From: Ephydatia muelleri
Lineage: Eukaryota; Porifera; Demospongiae; Spongillida; Spongillidae
Direction: 5' to 3'
NCBI GenBank assembly: GCA_013339895.1
Contig: JABACO010000021.1
Span: forward strand, 6,441,161-6,505,160
DNA: 64,000 bases
This document shows, one piece after another, positions 49,301-63,951 of this stretch (the first letter of the stretch is position 1; the number at the start of each line of letters is the position of its first letter). The notes under the pieces were generated by a model, which saw nothing but the letters and a program-made list of their open reading frames with translations, had not been told where the DNA came from and ran no database searches. Position numbers and translations under genes: made by a program.

Positions 49301-50700
49301 TTAGTTGACCTAAAGTGGGGGGAGGTGGGTGGGGTGGGGTGGGGTGGGAGACGATGCTTTGGCTGGGGATGACAGTATAATATCTCTCCTGCATGCACTG
49401 TAGTGGCCATAGATGGATCTTTGTGCATAGATTGAGTCATGCACTGTCCCAGAACATGTTAAAATGGGAATGGTTGTAAAAGCCATGGATGTTGTTGTGG
49501 CTTCTATATCACCTCATAGCTTGGTCACAAAGCTCAGGTCTCAAGCCAGTAAAACGATGATCACAGTTAGATCAGCCAGCTCCTATATATTAGAATGGAA
49601 GAAGTCGTGGGTTTTTGTTTGTCACACAAGCATCGAGCACTAAGAAGACAGACTCACTTATAATGCCAACTTGGAAGGTCTAAGTTAGATGCCTCCAGTA
49701 ACTTTGTGCATGTTCTTTCATGTATACACAGTGGGGAGGGTAATAGAACTCCACTGCGGTTCAGTTGGTGTGTTTCTCTTTATCTCTCAGCCCCCATCAA
49801 CGGGCGTGACTCCCCCTCGCGTTCCACCCCTCCCAGCATTCTCATCAACCCAGGAGGTATGGAAAAGGGTCACAGGTCACACAGTGGTAGGACTCATTTG
49901 TTGGGGCAACTCAGATGTAGTTTGTCTTGACTGCGCACACTGCTACATGTATTCTGTTGTTAACTGTGCACCAGTGTCATGTAGCTGAGTGTGTTTATAT
50001 GCATGTGTGACCACAGGATAACTGTGCACCAGTGTCGTGTAGCTGAGTGTGTTTATATGCATGTGTGACCACAGGATAACTGATTGCTGAAAAAAGCTCT
50101 TCTCCTTTCCACCCCTCCCCCCCCCCCCCCCCCCCCCCCCTTTTGCTGGGCTGATCTCTGTTTTGCCACAAACTATACTAGTCTACTGATCTTTACTTCA
50201 ACTCAGATTTCCATTGGTATGGTGGAAATGTTGGAACACCAGAGAGTGCGTCTGTGAGCCCATTCATTGCCAGTATGTCCAGAACATCGTCACTCGTGAG
50301 TAGGATCTTTATTTTGCACAGTATCCTTCTCACCATCGCATGTTGTGCGACGCATGTACATATAATAGACAAGTTTCGTTCGTTGAACATCTCATCCTTT
50401 CAATCACCAGACACACACACATACACACACACACAACCTACTTACATGCATTTTTATATTGCGTTTTCATTGTGTTTTCTGTGCATAGTTTAGCAGTTCT
50501 GAATTTTTTTAATCCATAGCTACTGATGAAACGAGCACCTCCTACCAGTACCATCACCTGAAGAGCAAACCCAGGCATGATTCAAGAACACAAGTGCCCT
50601 GCAGTGTCCACACAAAAAAAAGGCAAACATGATTTTACTCCCTCTTTTCCCCCAAACTGTTTGTGTCATTCATTTAACCATTCATCAACTAACATTGTAG
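46396..50700 (+). CDS. MBNL: Second copy of muscleblind, from within exon 3 (partial)
   Basis: Begins mid-exon at the contig edge: 46396-46500 (end of exon 3, with zinc finger 3), then 46674-46828 (finger 4), 49181-49299, and C-terminal exons near 49791-49857, 50206-50295 and 50520-50700. The zinc-finger exons equal those of the first copy. The exon at 49181 has lost bases in GGCCACACGTCACCCCATG compared with the first copy and is out of frame, and the last exon reads CATCACCTG where the first copy has CATCAGCCTG. The start, fingers 1-2 and promoter are absent, so it is not an independent gene. Confidence 0.85.
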
Positions 50701-50943
50701 TCAGGACCCTACCCCATCCCGTCAACTGCGTTGTGAAAATTGTACCCCACCTTTTTTTTTTCAATGTTTCCTTCACCCCAAACTAATTTGTGTGGTTTGA
50801 AATGTCCGTTGTAACCTGTCTGAGCGATATTCAAATGACATCATTTTCATTTATATTGTCTACAACACTGTAACATACTGAATATGAAGCACGATGTACG
50901 GAATACATCCAGGTTGAACGTAATAACTCTATGGGAAAACAGG

Positions 50944-51763
50944 ATCTACTTGATATGTTGCCAGTGGCACCACATGCATATACACATATTGTAACACTCA
51001 CTGAAATGGGAATAATCCATTGGTTGGGGCTCTTGAGTGTTGTGAAAGTGATATAAACTGGTACAAAGGCATACCGTCGTTTGGCAAGTGTGTTGTGTGT
51101 ACATTGTGCAACAGTTGGGAAGGCATGGGTTTTTGTACTTACACTGATGTGTGCATTGGAGAAGTTAAGACACTCGTCGTCTTGAGAGTTCTTTCTGGAG
51201 ATGGAGTTTGTTCATAAAAAAAACCTGCTTCCAACCCATACTTTTAGCCAGGCTGGCAACCTCCTCAGTGCTCTGCCTTGATGGTATAAGTACAGCTTCT
51301 CCCAGAGCTGATCAGAACTACATACTCTTTGAGATGCTTACTGACTTGTGATAAGCTAGAACTGATTGAAGATCTAGGTATGTAGCAATCTGAACCATAA
51401 TGCCTTTGGGCAATTTGCTGAGTTCGTCAGTGGTTCCGCTGAGTATTCTCTTTATCTGGTACGCAACCTCGCTCCCAAATATGTATTCCACATCTCTTTG
51501 GCGTTGTGTGTCGTACAGGAAGTCTTCGTAGCTGATAAGATCTTCTGTGGGTGCGGTGCGTGCCCCGAAGACATATTCCTCAAAGAATCTTCCACTTTCG
51601 CAGGATAACGCCCTTCTCTGTGACAATCAATTGGCAATGATCTTTTGATGGTGCGGAGCTTGGCTTGACGTTTCAAAATCTTCTTCGCCTTGAGAATCTC
51701 TTTTTTCCACGCAACATGTTGCAATACAGCTTCGCTTGTGGTGTCGTTCAAATGTACCGCCAT
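50944..51763 (-). CDS. FBXO36: Second copy of FBXO36, frame broken by small indels
   Basis: Start codon at 51763 (MAVHLNDTTSEAVLQHVAWK), as in the first copy. The frame is lost at several small deletions, for example AAATCTTCTTCG for AAAGCTTCTTCG near 51676, GGTGCGGAGC for GGTGCAGGAGC near 51650, and GGTGCGGTGCG for GGTGCGGGTGCG near 51550. The F-box part is still recognisable (LSKLPKGIMVQIATYLDLQS). The first copy at 32323-33153 is intact, so these are best seen as uncorrected errors in this contig. Confidence 0.85.
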
Positions 51764-51905
51764 TTGATGGTTTTGTTTATTTAAATACTCACGTGATCTA
51801 GTACCCAGAAAATTTGAGTCGGGCGATCGCATATTTTTGTAACTAAGGGTTTGTAGAAACGTATTTTATTAGTTAGTTTCGCGTCTGAGCAGCCGACGTG
51901 TGCGT
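51764..51905. promoter_or_regulatory. Second copy of the FBXO36/TRIP12 divergent promoter
   Basis: 142 bp between the two start codons, equivalent to 33154-33299. The CTCACGTGATC E-box is retained (about 51788). Differences are small deletions (CCCAGAAAAT, ATATTTTTGTAAC). Confidence 0.7.
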
Positions 51906-52311
51906 ATGGCTAATGGAAGAATCATTGTGGTAGTTCAAACGAGGATTCCTCGCACACTAGGTTTGTTTTCAGTACTCTTAAGCGGTTGTTTGATGTACTG
52001 CTGTTGGAAATAGATATGTCCTTTGCTGTTGTAAAATATCTAACTTTCATCGTAGAAACCAAAGTTAAACCGGTAATACAGTTTTAACGTGAATAGTAGA
52101 GAAACGTTGGCAACTTTGATTTTAATGGGCTTTAAATAGAGGAGTGTATAATATGTATTGTTTACCAATACTATTGCAGGAATCCAGAGGGAAAAAGAAG
52201 TCTTTTGTCTAAAACGGAGCAAAAGAATACGAAAAAGTAAGTGAAGTTGAATTTAGGTGTTACCTGGTGCAAATTATGTACGCACTTGTAGTGGGTTTGA
52301 GATTCTTATTG

Positions 52312-52358
<47 letters not shown>

Positions 52359-55300
52359 GTTTGTGTATGTGTGTGTGTGTATGTGTGTGTGTGTGGTGTG
52401 TTGTGTGTGTGTGTGTGTGTGTGTAGATGAGTGTGTGTATGTGCGTAGGCGTGTGTGTGTGTGGAATGTGTAGTGTGTTACTTTGTTCATCTTCTTATGC
52501 AGGGCTAGAGTAGGATCTCCAGATAAAGTTGTCCCACAAACCCTCCGTCGTTCGCAGCGATTGCAGTTGAAGGGAACAGGCTCACCATTGTGCCCGCAAA
52601 AAACAGAGCAATTGGCAGAGCCCTCGCCACAGTGTGACACCAGCGCAATAGCTGAGTCTCTAAACACTGTTAGGAGGTCTTCTAGGCTTCGCGAGACTAC
52701 TGAGATTGCCATAGCCAGCTGTGGTACAAAGGAGAAACCTGAACCTCTCACAATCCCTTCAGAGGGGAATAGAAGCAATCACACAATTAATAGCCCCAAT
52801 CGTGTGAAAGTGAGTCTCAAGCTACCTTCAAGGAAGAGTTTACCATCTCAGATCAGTGCCTCGACCAGCGAGCTGTCTGACTCATCAGAAGAGGAAATCA
52901 AGGATAGTGTATCCAGGGTGTTTCAGAAGCGGCAAAAGGCACTGCACAGCACATCAGGTCGAGACAAAAGCACAAGGAAAGCAAGCGAAGAACCAGTCGA
53001 CCCACAACAGGAAACCAAGCCCAAAGGAAAGAGGAGGAGGACTGTTGGGAACGACACAGGCTCTGCTTCCAAAGGGAAAGTAGTAAAGGCTGTCGTGGAC
53101 ACCACCCACCACCCACCACTGGACAAGGAAAGGTTGGAAAGAAGTTTGAGAAACAGTACTGCAAAGAAAGGGAAGGGCAGGACGAAAGGTGCAAGTGTCA
53201 ATAGCAGGTGAGTTTGTGTAGCCTGTTCATGGGTGCAGGTGCAACAGAAGGGTAGACCAAGTATTGTTACTGCATAATGGAAGCCCACATGTGACCGACT
53301 CCTTCATAACAGGGCCTCTGAGATTGTGAACGACATATCAGTTCCCTTCATTGACGATTTCATACAGATTGGCATGGCATCTCAGAGGCAAGTTCCAAAA
53401 AGTTTGCAGTTTTGTGAAACAGTAGTTGATGTTCTCTTCATTCTACCTCACTGATGTGGTGTGTGACTTCAGTAACAAAGATAACTCAGGTGTGTAGAAC
53501 TTCGTTCATCACATAGTACTCTGCCTGGTTGTCTTTTGTTGCCTTCATTTATTGCATGGCTATCCTCCCTCACCCTTTTACATCTCAGGTAATGAGCCAC
53601 AGCCACAGGGAAATGGAAGCGAGGACCAGGGTCCCTCGTACTCTGGTGGAGCCAGTGTTGGGGGTCCTGGAGGTGATGGCAGGGCTGCAGATCCATTTGC
53701 GATGATGTCCGAAGAAACACGAAGGCTGCAGTGTAAGTGCATGCCCTTGGTTTATGGAGAGGTCAGAGAGAGGGGTGAGGGCAGCGATTTAATGTTTTCT
53801 GCTTCAAACCTGAAGCTTTACTTGAGGCACGAGGCCTCCCACCTCATCTTCTGGGAGCACTAGGGTCCAAGATGCATTGGATACTTCATAAGTCGGCCAG
53901 CTCTTCCAACAGTTAGGAGACTCATCAATCTAGTATTTTTAGTTCATGTATGACTTTTTCATTTCTTAATGAATCAAAGGCTCCAAAGCGGTACAGCTAT
54001 TAGCTGGTATTGAACAGATGCAGGATGAGAGTCTTCAGCTGCAATCCTGCATTGAACTGGGTCAACTTCTGGTGATGGGCAATGAAGATACGCTAAGTGG
54101 GTTCCCAGTGAAACAAGCCGTGCCAGCACTAGTAAGTGTGAGGTGTAATGAACCACGTGGGCTTAGCACTACTTTGATTGGTCTGCAGATCAACCTGCTT
54201 TCAATGGAGCACAATTTTGATATGGTTAGTAAGACTGTCCTACAGCATGCATGCACATACCTAATGGGTTTTAAGACTACAGCAGTTCTGTGGTCAACTG
54301 TTGATACATTCATTGGGCATGTCTGGGGCAGGCATCAGCCATGTTTAGGTGTAAAACATCGCAAGATTGCTATGTTTATTCTGTGGTTATCAATTAGCTA
54401 CCGCTGATTTACTTCTTCCCTACCTCTTCCCCCATGGCAGCTGGTTAATGCATGCAGAGCAATGACCTACATGATGGAGGCCCTGCCCAGGTCAGCAGTG
54501 GTGGCGGATGCCATTCCATTGCTCATTGAGAAGCTCCAGGTCATCCAATGCATGGATGTGGCAGAGCAGGCCCTTACCACCCTTGAAATGCTATCAAGGA
54601 AACACAGCAAGGCTATTCTTCAGGCGGTGGGTTTTTGCTGCAAATTGTAGTTTGCTGTACTGATGCTGATATTGCTCTTTTTTTTTTTTCTCTCTCTCTC
54701 TCCACATAGGGAGGGCTGAACGCTTGCTTGCTGTATTTGGACTTTTTCTCAATAGGCACTCAGGTATCTGTGTGTGTATCTGTTGTGGCTACTAATGTCA
54801 TTTGCTTGCACTTTTGCGCTGCTGCCAGCGCTGTGCCCTAAGTGTTGCTGCAAACTGCTGTCAATTTGTCACGGAGGAAGATTTCTCTCTTGTGGCTGAT
54901 GCCATCCCTGTCCTGTCTAGCAGGTTGTCAACTCAGGATAAACGTTCAGTAGAAAGCTGTTGTACATGCTTTTCACGTTTAACAGATAATTTCAGCACCA
55001 ACCCTGTAAGCGCCAGTTATAGAAATATTGTATATATTTATAATATGTTACCTAACAGAAAATACTCCATCAAGTTGCATCTCATGGTCTGCTAAGCAAT
55101 CTTCAACAACTGGTACATTCATTGAGGCCATGCCTTAACACTTCAATAACTGTGTCCTTTCAGTTGATAGTGTCACCACCAGTCATAAGCTCCAGTGTGT
55201 TTGTAACTGCTTTGAAGATGCTTTCCACGTTGTGTGCTTCCTGTCCACTGTTGGCTGTTGATTTGCTTAAGCTTAGTGAGTCACTCAATGAATTTATCAA

Positions 55301-58300
55301 AAGTGTTTTTCTGTGGGTAAAATCACAGTGTATGAATGTACTATTATTCTTATTCTTTTACTTCAGATATTGCAGATACTCTGCGATATTTACTGCTTGG
55401 ATCTGGTGAAATCACACTGGAGAATTTGGAGGTCGTTATGTACTTTATTTGATTGATTTTTACCACTTTCCTTATATTTTGGACTCCAGTTGGTGTCTCG
55501 CTCCCCAAATGAAATCTATGAGATCTTGTCACTCACCAGGTAGGCAGAAGGTCTAACTTTCTGTCTTCAATAGTCATAGCGGTTTGCCTTCTTTGCAGTG
55601 AGCTTCTGCCACCTCTACCAAAAGATGGTATGTACATACAGTCGTTCACAGACAGTGCACACCATCTGGGACCCTCACTGTTTAGGGATCTTTCAAATCG
55701 ATGAGATTATGTCCACCAAGCGGCTTTCAATGATCCCGGTATGGTGCTAGTTTGCATGTGCCTGTGCGTGCATGCATGTGCTTGCATGCATTTATGAAAT
55801 TGTAACTAAAATTCTATAGGTGCAGTGGCAGTGGCAGGAGAGTGATGGAACATGGCGGGACTATGGCACATTTGAGAACAGGCTTTTTGAGGTACCATGC
55901 GATTATGAGCTATTCTGCTTTTCAGGGCACCTGCTCCACATTCTAGGCTGGGTATGCAGCACGTGAAGAGGAGGTCAATTTTGTTGTGATGGGAAACATT
56001 TATGTCCTGGACTTGGCCACCATGCAGCAGGTATGTGATGGGAAACATTTATGTCCTGGACTTGGCCACCATGCAGCAGGTATGGGGTGGGGGTGAGTGT
56101 TGGTGGCCGCTAATATTTGCTAGGACTCTAATGTTGGCTTCCTTTCTGTGGCCAAGACAAATGTATAACAAATGTGCTTCTACAAATGTATGAAATGTGC
56201 TTCTACAAATGTACACCAGATATGACAAATGTGCTTCTACAAATGTACGCCACAAATGTACACCTACAAATGTACACACTGCATGCGCATTGGACAAAAT
56301 TGCATCATGCATACCTGTGGTGCAACCCCCATGCACTCTGACCACTTGTCCCTATTTCGCACTGGTACTATGTGATCTCATAGGTTTGTGTCATTCAATG
56401 ACATTTATATTCACACAACAAATCAATTGATGCACACACATGGCATTTGTAGATCAATGAGGATACTGGGACCACGAGGCCAGTGAGAAGACAGATCATT
56501 AGTGCTGACAAAGGGAGCAAGCAGTTGCCTGATGTTAGATTATATGTCATGCTTTGTTGTTCTTATGGTCTTTTTTTTTTTACCCTCAACAGCCAAAAGC
56601 AGACCCAAGGGCTATTCTTTGGTTGCTGAGCCCCAGTTGTGTATATCCTTCATAAAAGCCCTGTTTGGTGCCCTTTATGAAGTTTTTAATTCCATGGTGA
56701 GTGGATAATCGTTTTTGTACCTGTACAGCTTCTCAAACCCTTGCTTAACTCTGGGCTGTACATGGTCCTTGGTGAAGGCCGGGTCGTCTGTGCGTCACAA
56801 GTGTCTCAGAGCCATGTTGAGGATGCTCTACTACACAGAGTAGGTATTCCATGCAATACTGTGCTTTCTAGAGATTCTTTGTTGTGATCAGGGCTGATGT
56901 CTTGAAAGAAATCCTGAAGGATCTTACTGTATCAAGGTTTGCAAATGCTGTCATGCTGATATGTTTCACACATATTTGTTTTTTAAATTTTATTTTCTAG
57001 CCACTTGGCTATGTTGCTGCAATCCCAAGACTACAAGATTGCTGTGGGTGCTGTGCAGATGGCCAACGTTCTCATTCAAAAGTTGCCAGACACATTTCTG
57101 ATATACTTCCATCGGGAGGGTGTGATGCACCACATGAAGGCACTGCGAGATGTTCCTCTGAAGATGCTGGCCACTCCAAAGGAGGAGATGGGCCCTCCCT
57201 TCGCACCCTTGGTGCCTCCACCTGCTGCTTCTCCCAGTGTTGTTCCACCGGCAGCCGCAGAGGCATCTCCGCAAACCCCAACATCCACAAGAAAGTAAGG
57301 GATATCACACTGGCTCTTGGAATGCCTTTTCTGTTGTTGATTAATGTTTAGTTGTGGGCGTAGCACAACGTAACAGTTGTACAGTTACAAACCTGTGTGA
57401 AAACTTTTATGCTTCAAAACACGACAAATTCTTGTAATGCCTGTTCACTAGTCAATTAATGTTTGATTGTGGGTGTAGTTTGCATTGTCTCCATGCCTAA
57501 TTTTAAAGTTAGGAGGGAAAAAACAGCCTGGTATCCACTGCCAGTGTGTTAGTAGGCCATTACCAGATTCTGGGTAATTGTTTCTGTTTGTAAAACGTTC
57601 CGTATACTAACTTGCTTGAGCGATGGTGTATACTGAAGAGTTCCGTTGAAACAGTGGCTTATTTCTTGCGTATGCTTGCCAGCAAAACCTCACACTCAAA
57701 GCCAAGCACACTTTCCACCTGTTCAATGGTCAGATGTGTTTGCATGGTTTCCTACTGGGTATGGAATTTAGTTGATTTGCTATCAACTCCTACCATTCAT
57801 GTTTGACTTCAAACTGAAGCGAACAACTGCTCCACAAAGTGCAGTACTCACCGCTTGTTTTCCTGAAGGCTGATTTCCAAGAAAAGGTTGATTTTCTAGA
57901 AAAGAGTGCAATACAATGTGTAAGAGACACATCACGCAACAAATCTTGATTCTGTGGTAGCCATGCGCTTCACCACTAACTTCCTAGTAACCATGCATTT
58001 GTTAGTATTCTAGTTGCGTTTATTTTTGTGCACAGTATGTTTTTTTGTAAAAATGGAACACTTGGTAAAAATTTAAAAAAAGGGCCATTTATGATATTAG
58101 CAGCCTGGGACAAGTTCTGAGAGCGAGTTAGTATACAGAAGATTTACAAACAAAAGATTATTATTTTGTTTCCCTAACTTTAGAAAAATAGCATGGGGAT
58201 GAGGCTAGGATGTAGTACAAATGTAACTGTCGTGCAGTTACAAACACATGAAGACATGCTTCAAATGTGGTAATTGTATAATAAGCCCTCAGTCAATGTG

Positions 58301-61300
58301 ATGAGTAATTTTAATGTTAAAATACTTCTTACACATAGAGGGATGACTAGATCTAGAGATAAGAGAGTGCGCTGATTGAAATCTGTCTTCTCCAGTGGTT
58401 TGCAGGTTACATTACTCGCTATCTCCAATCAGAACATAGTTGATTCAGTTTGTCACTACTGTGTGTCATCATTTCCAGTGGATTTGAAAATTTGCACATG
58501 TATAGACGTGGTCATTGCTGTAGGAGCTTGTGGCAAACTAGTTGACTAAGACGGGACACAGCATGCATTTGGCAAAATAGGAAAGTAATTGGAATTTTTA
58601 TTTTAGCAAAACATGCATGAACAAATTTTGCACAATAAAAAAAATGCCTTTAAATTATTGCTACTAAAAGGAAGGGGCACTGCACTCTCCCCCCTCCCCT
58701 TCCCTCTGTTGAAACACTGCTTAGTATGCCCTGAAGGGTCTATTTGTTTGTATGGTTACTATTGCGTGTTGTATAATGAAACCTGTAATTATTAATTAAG
58801 TCTTAAAAACAAGCTGGGCCCAAATATCCCTATGTGTATATTCAATTCAGAGATAATACAAATTTTCAGTTGTATTAGTATTAGATGATATAATCAATGT
58901 TATTTTGTTATTTTCTCCAGAAAATTGTCAGACATTTTTCGTAAAGGTAGAAGGCAGTTCAGGAAGTCTCTCTCGAGAGGGCGGAGTGAAGAGGAGGGGC
59001 CAAAAACCCAGCCTCTCCCTACCCCCGTGGAAGTCCCTGTCATCAGTATTCCGACTAGAGTGGAGCCAAAGATGACAGTGGCTGGCTCACCTGGGGATGA
59101 GGCGTTGTGCTCAGGAACCACCAAAGAGCAAGTGCAGGAGTGGATCCAGAGACAGGCCACTGCCTTTGTCCAGCAGTGGTGTAGCCAACAGTACGTTGTG
59201 CAGGAGGCAATGAGGAAGCTTGAGGAGTCGTCCAAGCAGCTGGAGGTCACCTCGCCCTCTGGTTCAGCTGCCCTTCATGTGAGGGCAGCCTGTTGATTGC
59301 ATTGCTCACCCCTTGACTGCAGCTCCCTTTGCCTTCCTGTGTAGACTCTCTGCTCTGTACTGGTACAGCCTGAGAGTTGCCTTTCAGCATTTGAATTCCT
59401 CCATTGTCGCTTCCACATCAAACTGATGAGGTATGTACTTGTGGTGTAGTGAGCATGGGTGCGTTTGGATTGACCATTGCAATCGTAGTTACCTCACAGC
59501 TGATGATGCGCAGTGTTACGCTCCACTCAATGCCAGACTGAGGCAGTTTGTTCAGCTCTTCATGGATCTCCCGTGAGCTGCTGTACAATAGATGATGGGG
59601 TTATTTAGTATTTATATTTGCACTTATTAGGACCAAGCTTCATCCCTGATCAACTGGGTAAGTACTTGGTTTTTATGCTGGAAGTAAAGTGCTTGTATCC
59701 TATGTATTGAGCAGATAGTGTAGTTATTGATGAAATTAAAAATGCTTTTACTGAAAAAGCAAAGCTAAAGTATGTGGGTCATTCCATATCAAGTCAGCTG
59801 ACATATGCACCTCATGTTTCAAATTTGGCCCATATACATTGGTCTTCATATGAGTGCACATTTCCCAATTTTGTATGTTAATAACCTTGATGATTGTAAG
59901 AAAAGGCAACGTTGAATGATTAATTAGTTTGCTGATAAGCTTGACTTTGCAGTGCAATAACTTGATCCACACTATGAGTACAGATCAATCAGAATCATGA
60001 TACCTAGAATCAATGTATGATAAGCATTTTGGTGGGAAATGAAAGGGTTAAACAGACAATGATACCACAGCACTGATTACTGTATAAAGAAGGCTGATAA
60101 TAAATTTAACCACATTAAGTGGAAACCTAAGCTACACCTTTCTACAAAATAAAAATGCTGATTATCAATAACCCCTGCTCTCCGTGAATTGTTTTATGCT
60201 TTGCAGCCATTTTGGGTTGATAACAGAAAGTTATAACCCCGCAGTTATCAAAACTAATTTTAAAACGTTGGTACTGTTGTTAAATTGATTATGATAACTG
60301 TGGTTATGTTGTTACATAATCCACTTAGCAAGACCTCTCTGTTATATCAACCCAAAATGGTTGCCAAGCATAAAACAATTCCAGGAGAGCAGGATGGTTT
60401 AGCTTAGGGTTCTACTTTAAAATATATTTGATGATTATCAACCTTCTTCATCCAGTAATTATCTAATCAATGCTGTGGTATCATTGTCTGTTTAACCCTT
60501 TCATTTCCCACCAAAATGCTTATCATTCATTGATTCTAGGTATCATGACCTCTGATTGATGCAAACTGATTAATTATTCAACCTTGCATTGTCCTACAAC
60601 CATTATTAACATACAAAATTGGGAACTCAAATGAAGACCAATATATATGAAAAGATTGAGCCAAATTTGGAAACATGAGGTGCATATATCAGCTGACTTG
60701 ATATGGAATGACCCATGTGTCATTTCATTGCTCAAGTTACCTGGAATGACCAGTATCAAATTGCGAGGTTGAAAAAGCATATATCACAAACGTTGTATTC
60801 AAGTCACATTACTGATTGTACCTTAGCCTGTATTATATATATGTATTCAGCATTTCAAGTTGGCATATACTAAAGCATCTCACCTTTTTAGGTTCCAGGG
60901 CAGCAGGCTGGAATGGTCGCATTACTGCAGAAACTTCATGGGTGTGTGAATTTGTTAGAGCAATTCAGTGTAAAAGTTCACGACTTACCTGAAAGAAGGT
61001 ACATGTATAGATGTCTAGCACACTGTTACATGGTTCAATCTATTGTATGTGTGTCTACACAGAGGCTCTCAAGCACTGAAATTCCTAAGTTCTCATCAAA
61101 TCAAGGTAACTTATATATCCAGCGGTTTCCTTGACCCTCCTCTACCATTCTTTTACAACTCAGTGCAACCTGGAGCGGCATCCCTCTGCTGTCAACGTCA
61201 GTCAGTGGAAAGGGGGACCCGTGAGAATAGACCCATTGGCTACAGTGCAGGTCAGAGTTTCATATATATTGTTCCTGCCTATCTAACACTTTGTCACCGA

Positions 61301-61975
61301 TTCCAGGCTGTTGAGAGGTACATGGTGATCAGAGGTTATGGAAAGCAGGACCAGGTACGCAAGTGGTGCACACGTTTTGTGCAAGGGCTACTGTTGTTTG
61401 AGCGGGTTGCGCATGCTTGTGGGTGCAGATCATATTTCATTGAAGCCAAAATGGGATTTTCCTTATTGCAGGCAAGCAGGAAGCGCGAAGATTGGGATAC
61501 GTAAGTCACACTGCAATATGTACGCACAACGTGGTGAATGCTTTTATGTTGCTCTTAGTTCTGAGGATAGTGAAGTAGATGATTCGGTGGTAAGTTTGCC
61601 AGCTTTTTCAAATGATCAAAGGTCATACCTTGAAGTCCATTCATTCTTAGCTGTTGAGTTTGCAAGCTTTGGCAGGGGACAAGTAAGCTCAATAACAAAA
61701 CAAAATGGTAGTTAATGTCTATTCTGTTGATAGGCATCATCTGGAGTTCCTGATAGGTGACCAGGTGTTGCCTTACAGCATGACAGTGTTCCAAGCCATC
61801 AGGCAGTTTGCACTGGTGGGTACATGTCCAGTATAGTGCTTTTCTGCCACCTTGATTTTCTCCTCTTGTCCTATTTTGAAGGGTGGGGCTTCAGAAACTG
61901 AAGATGAAATTACACCCTTGGGCCGTCCAGACATATGGGTGAAAGCGCATACATTATAGTAAGTTTTTGCAACAA

Positions 61976-62042
<67 letters not shown>

Positions 62043-63641
62043 TGTGTGTTTGGTTTATGTGCATGTGCTTGCGTGTACATATGTCTGTTCTGTGTACTGG
62101 GAAGTTGTGTTTTTGCATTGGGAAGTACCACCTTCTATGGCACTACAGCTACAGACTGACCACTGATGAACGAGGGAGTGGGGAAAGCTCTGTTGCCACT
62201 TCAAGTAAAAGTAGCTCCACACTGACGGCCACTTCAGTTGCTGGAGAGCAGCCCAGCACGTCACGCAGGCTGGCCTGGGGAGGGAGTGGGGGGAGCCTGA
62301 AGAAGCGGTCAGGACCAGCAAAGGCAGCCAGTTTCAGTGGCAGCAATGTTGGGAGTGTGAAGATGACACGGTCATCTAGCAAGGAGAAGGTTCCCTCTGG
62401 GGAAGCTGTTAAGGAGAAAGACAAAGGTAGAGATAGAAGTGCTTTGGGATCCATTCTTTAATGAATGCCACCAATGCAGTGTTCTCTCCCCTCTTCATCG
62501 AGCTTTGAAGGAGTGTGCTAGTATGGAGTTTAAAGGTAAGTGTCCCCTTTTCCCCTTATTATATATTCTGTCTCATTCCAGATGCAGAAGACCCATCATT
62601 GCCTGTGATTCGTTTAATGAACGTGTTGTTTCAGCTTAACTGCCACTGGGCTGATCTGTATGAGGTTAGCGGGAATTTGAAATGACTACTACTAAGCCAT
62701 TCTTTTTCTCCTCCATGGGTCAGGGTGTGGCAGGAAACCCACTTGCAGCACAGAATGAATTTGTCAATAACAAGTTGACAGCAAAGGCCGTTAGACAGCT
62801 TCAAGGTGTGTGTATGCATGTGTGTATGTAGGTGTGCGTGCGTGATATATGGTGGGTGGGATGTGCAGGTGGTTTGGTATGGCACATAGAGTAGAAATCT
62901 TGTTCTCGTTTGTGCAGATCCATTCAATGTGATGACAGGGAGTGTGCCCCAGTGGCTGAAGACCCTGGTCAAAACATGGTAGGGTCTACCCTCAGCCTAT
63001 CTGCTAGCATCCATGTACTGCTGTATGATTATTGTCCCATAGCCCTTTCCTGTTTCCTTTTGAATGCCGCCAGACTTTGTTCTATCTGAGTACGTTTGAT
63101 AGGGACAGGGCAATTTCAAGACTTCAGGTTAGGATGTCTTCTGTAGTAACTACGCTACTGTAGTGTGTTGCTCAAAGTAAATAGCTATTTCTCGTTTTAT
63201 TGATACACTGTACCATAGTTGACCATTTTTACCATAGTTCAGCAAATTATTTAGCAAATCATTTATATTCACAATCGTATTGTTTTGTATATCATATTCA
63301 TTATGATTTGTGTGTAGAAGCAACAGCCAGACCTTGCAGCTGATGATTCCTCTCAGACAGTGTCTCCAAGATTGGACAAAAAGAAGGTATGTATGTCACT
63401 ACCCTGAACTGATGCTAGGAGTCTTGTATTTGGCCTGCTTAGCGTGTAGTACAGAGAGAGAGCCTTCTCGAGCAAGCGGACAAAATTTTAAGTGACTTGG
63501 CTGGAGGCAAAGCTTTATTAGAAGTCAGCTTTGAAGATGAGGTTAGTAGTATTGCACTTCAGAACAAGGCCTATGCAGCTGGTGTATATGTGTGTCCTGT
63601 GTGTGTGTGTGTTGTGTGTGTGTGTGGTGTGTGTGGTGTGT

Positions 63642-63700
<59 letters not shown>

Positions 63701-63951
63701 GTGTGTGTGTGTAGGTTGGTACTGGCCTGGGCCCCACTCTTGAGTTCTATGCTTTGGTGTCAAAGGATTTTCAACGTGCAGATCTACAAATGTGGAGGGG
63801 TGAGCACTGTCCACCCCTTCCCAGCACACAAGGTGTGTGTGAGAGGCATGTGATTGTGTGGATGGATGTGGTCACTGTGTGTTCGTTGTATTGCCAGGGT
63901 TCAGTGGTGGTGGTCCACAGTACGTTCACAGCACCGTGGGTCTTTTTCCAG
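51906..63951 (+). CDS. TRIP12: Second copy of TRIP12, also cut at the start of HECT
   Basis: Collinear with the first copy from ATG 51906 to the exon ending 63951. Intact here but broken in the first copy: the [11 protein letters not shown] exon (near 56777-56838), the [18 protein letters not shown] exon (58921-59278) and the exon ending DIWVKAHT (near 61883-61958). Exon 1 is out of frame in both, by different indels. The armadillo exon at about 54441 has one valine fewer (SAVVADAI against SAVVVADAI) through loss of one GTG from a short run. The GC-AG intron, the 17-nt microexon and the 49-bp exon-end duplication are all conserved. HECT again ends after [11 protein letters not shown]. Confidence 0.93.
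55986..56083. repeat. Second copy of the 49-bp exon-end duplication
   Basis: Identical in arrangement to 37392-37489. Its presence in both contigs shows it is not an assembly slip confined to one of them. Confidence 0.85.
59776..60714. mobile_element. Second copy of foldback element B
   Basis: Matches 41192-42122 with the same GGGTCATTCCA ends and ATGT flanks. It is 8 bp longer, chiefly through GTACAGATCAATCAGAATC near 59985 in place of GTACAGAAGTC. Confidence 0.8.
61978..62051. repeat. (GT)n tract in TRIP12, length-variable between contigs
   Basis: Corresponds to about 43386-43443 in the first copy, which is shorter and has different interruptions (GTGGTG, TTTGTGTTTATG). Such tracts are the main source of length difference between the two copies. 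Confidence 0.85.
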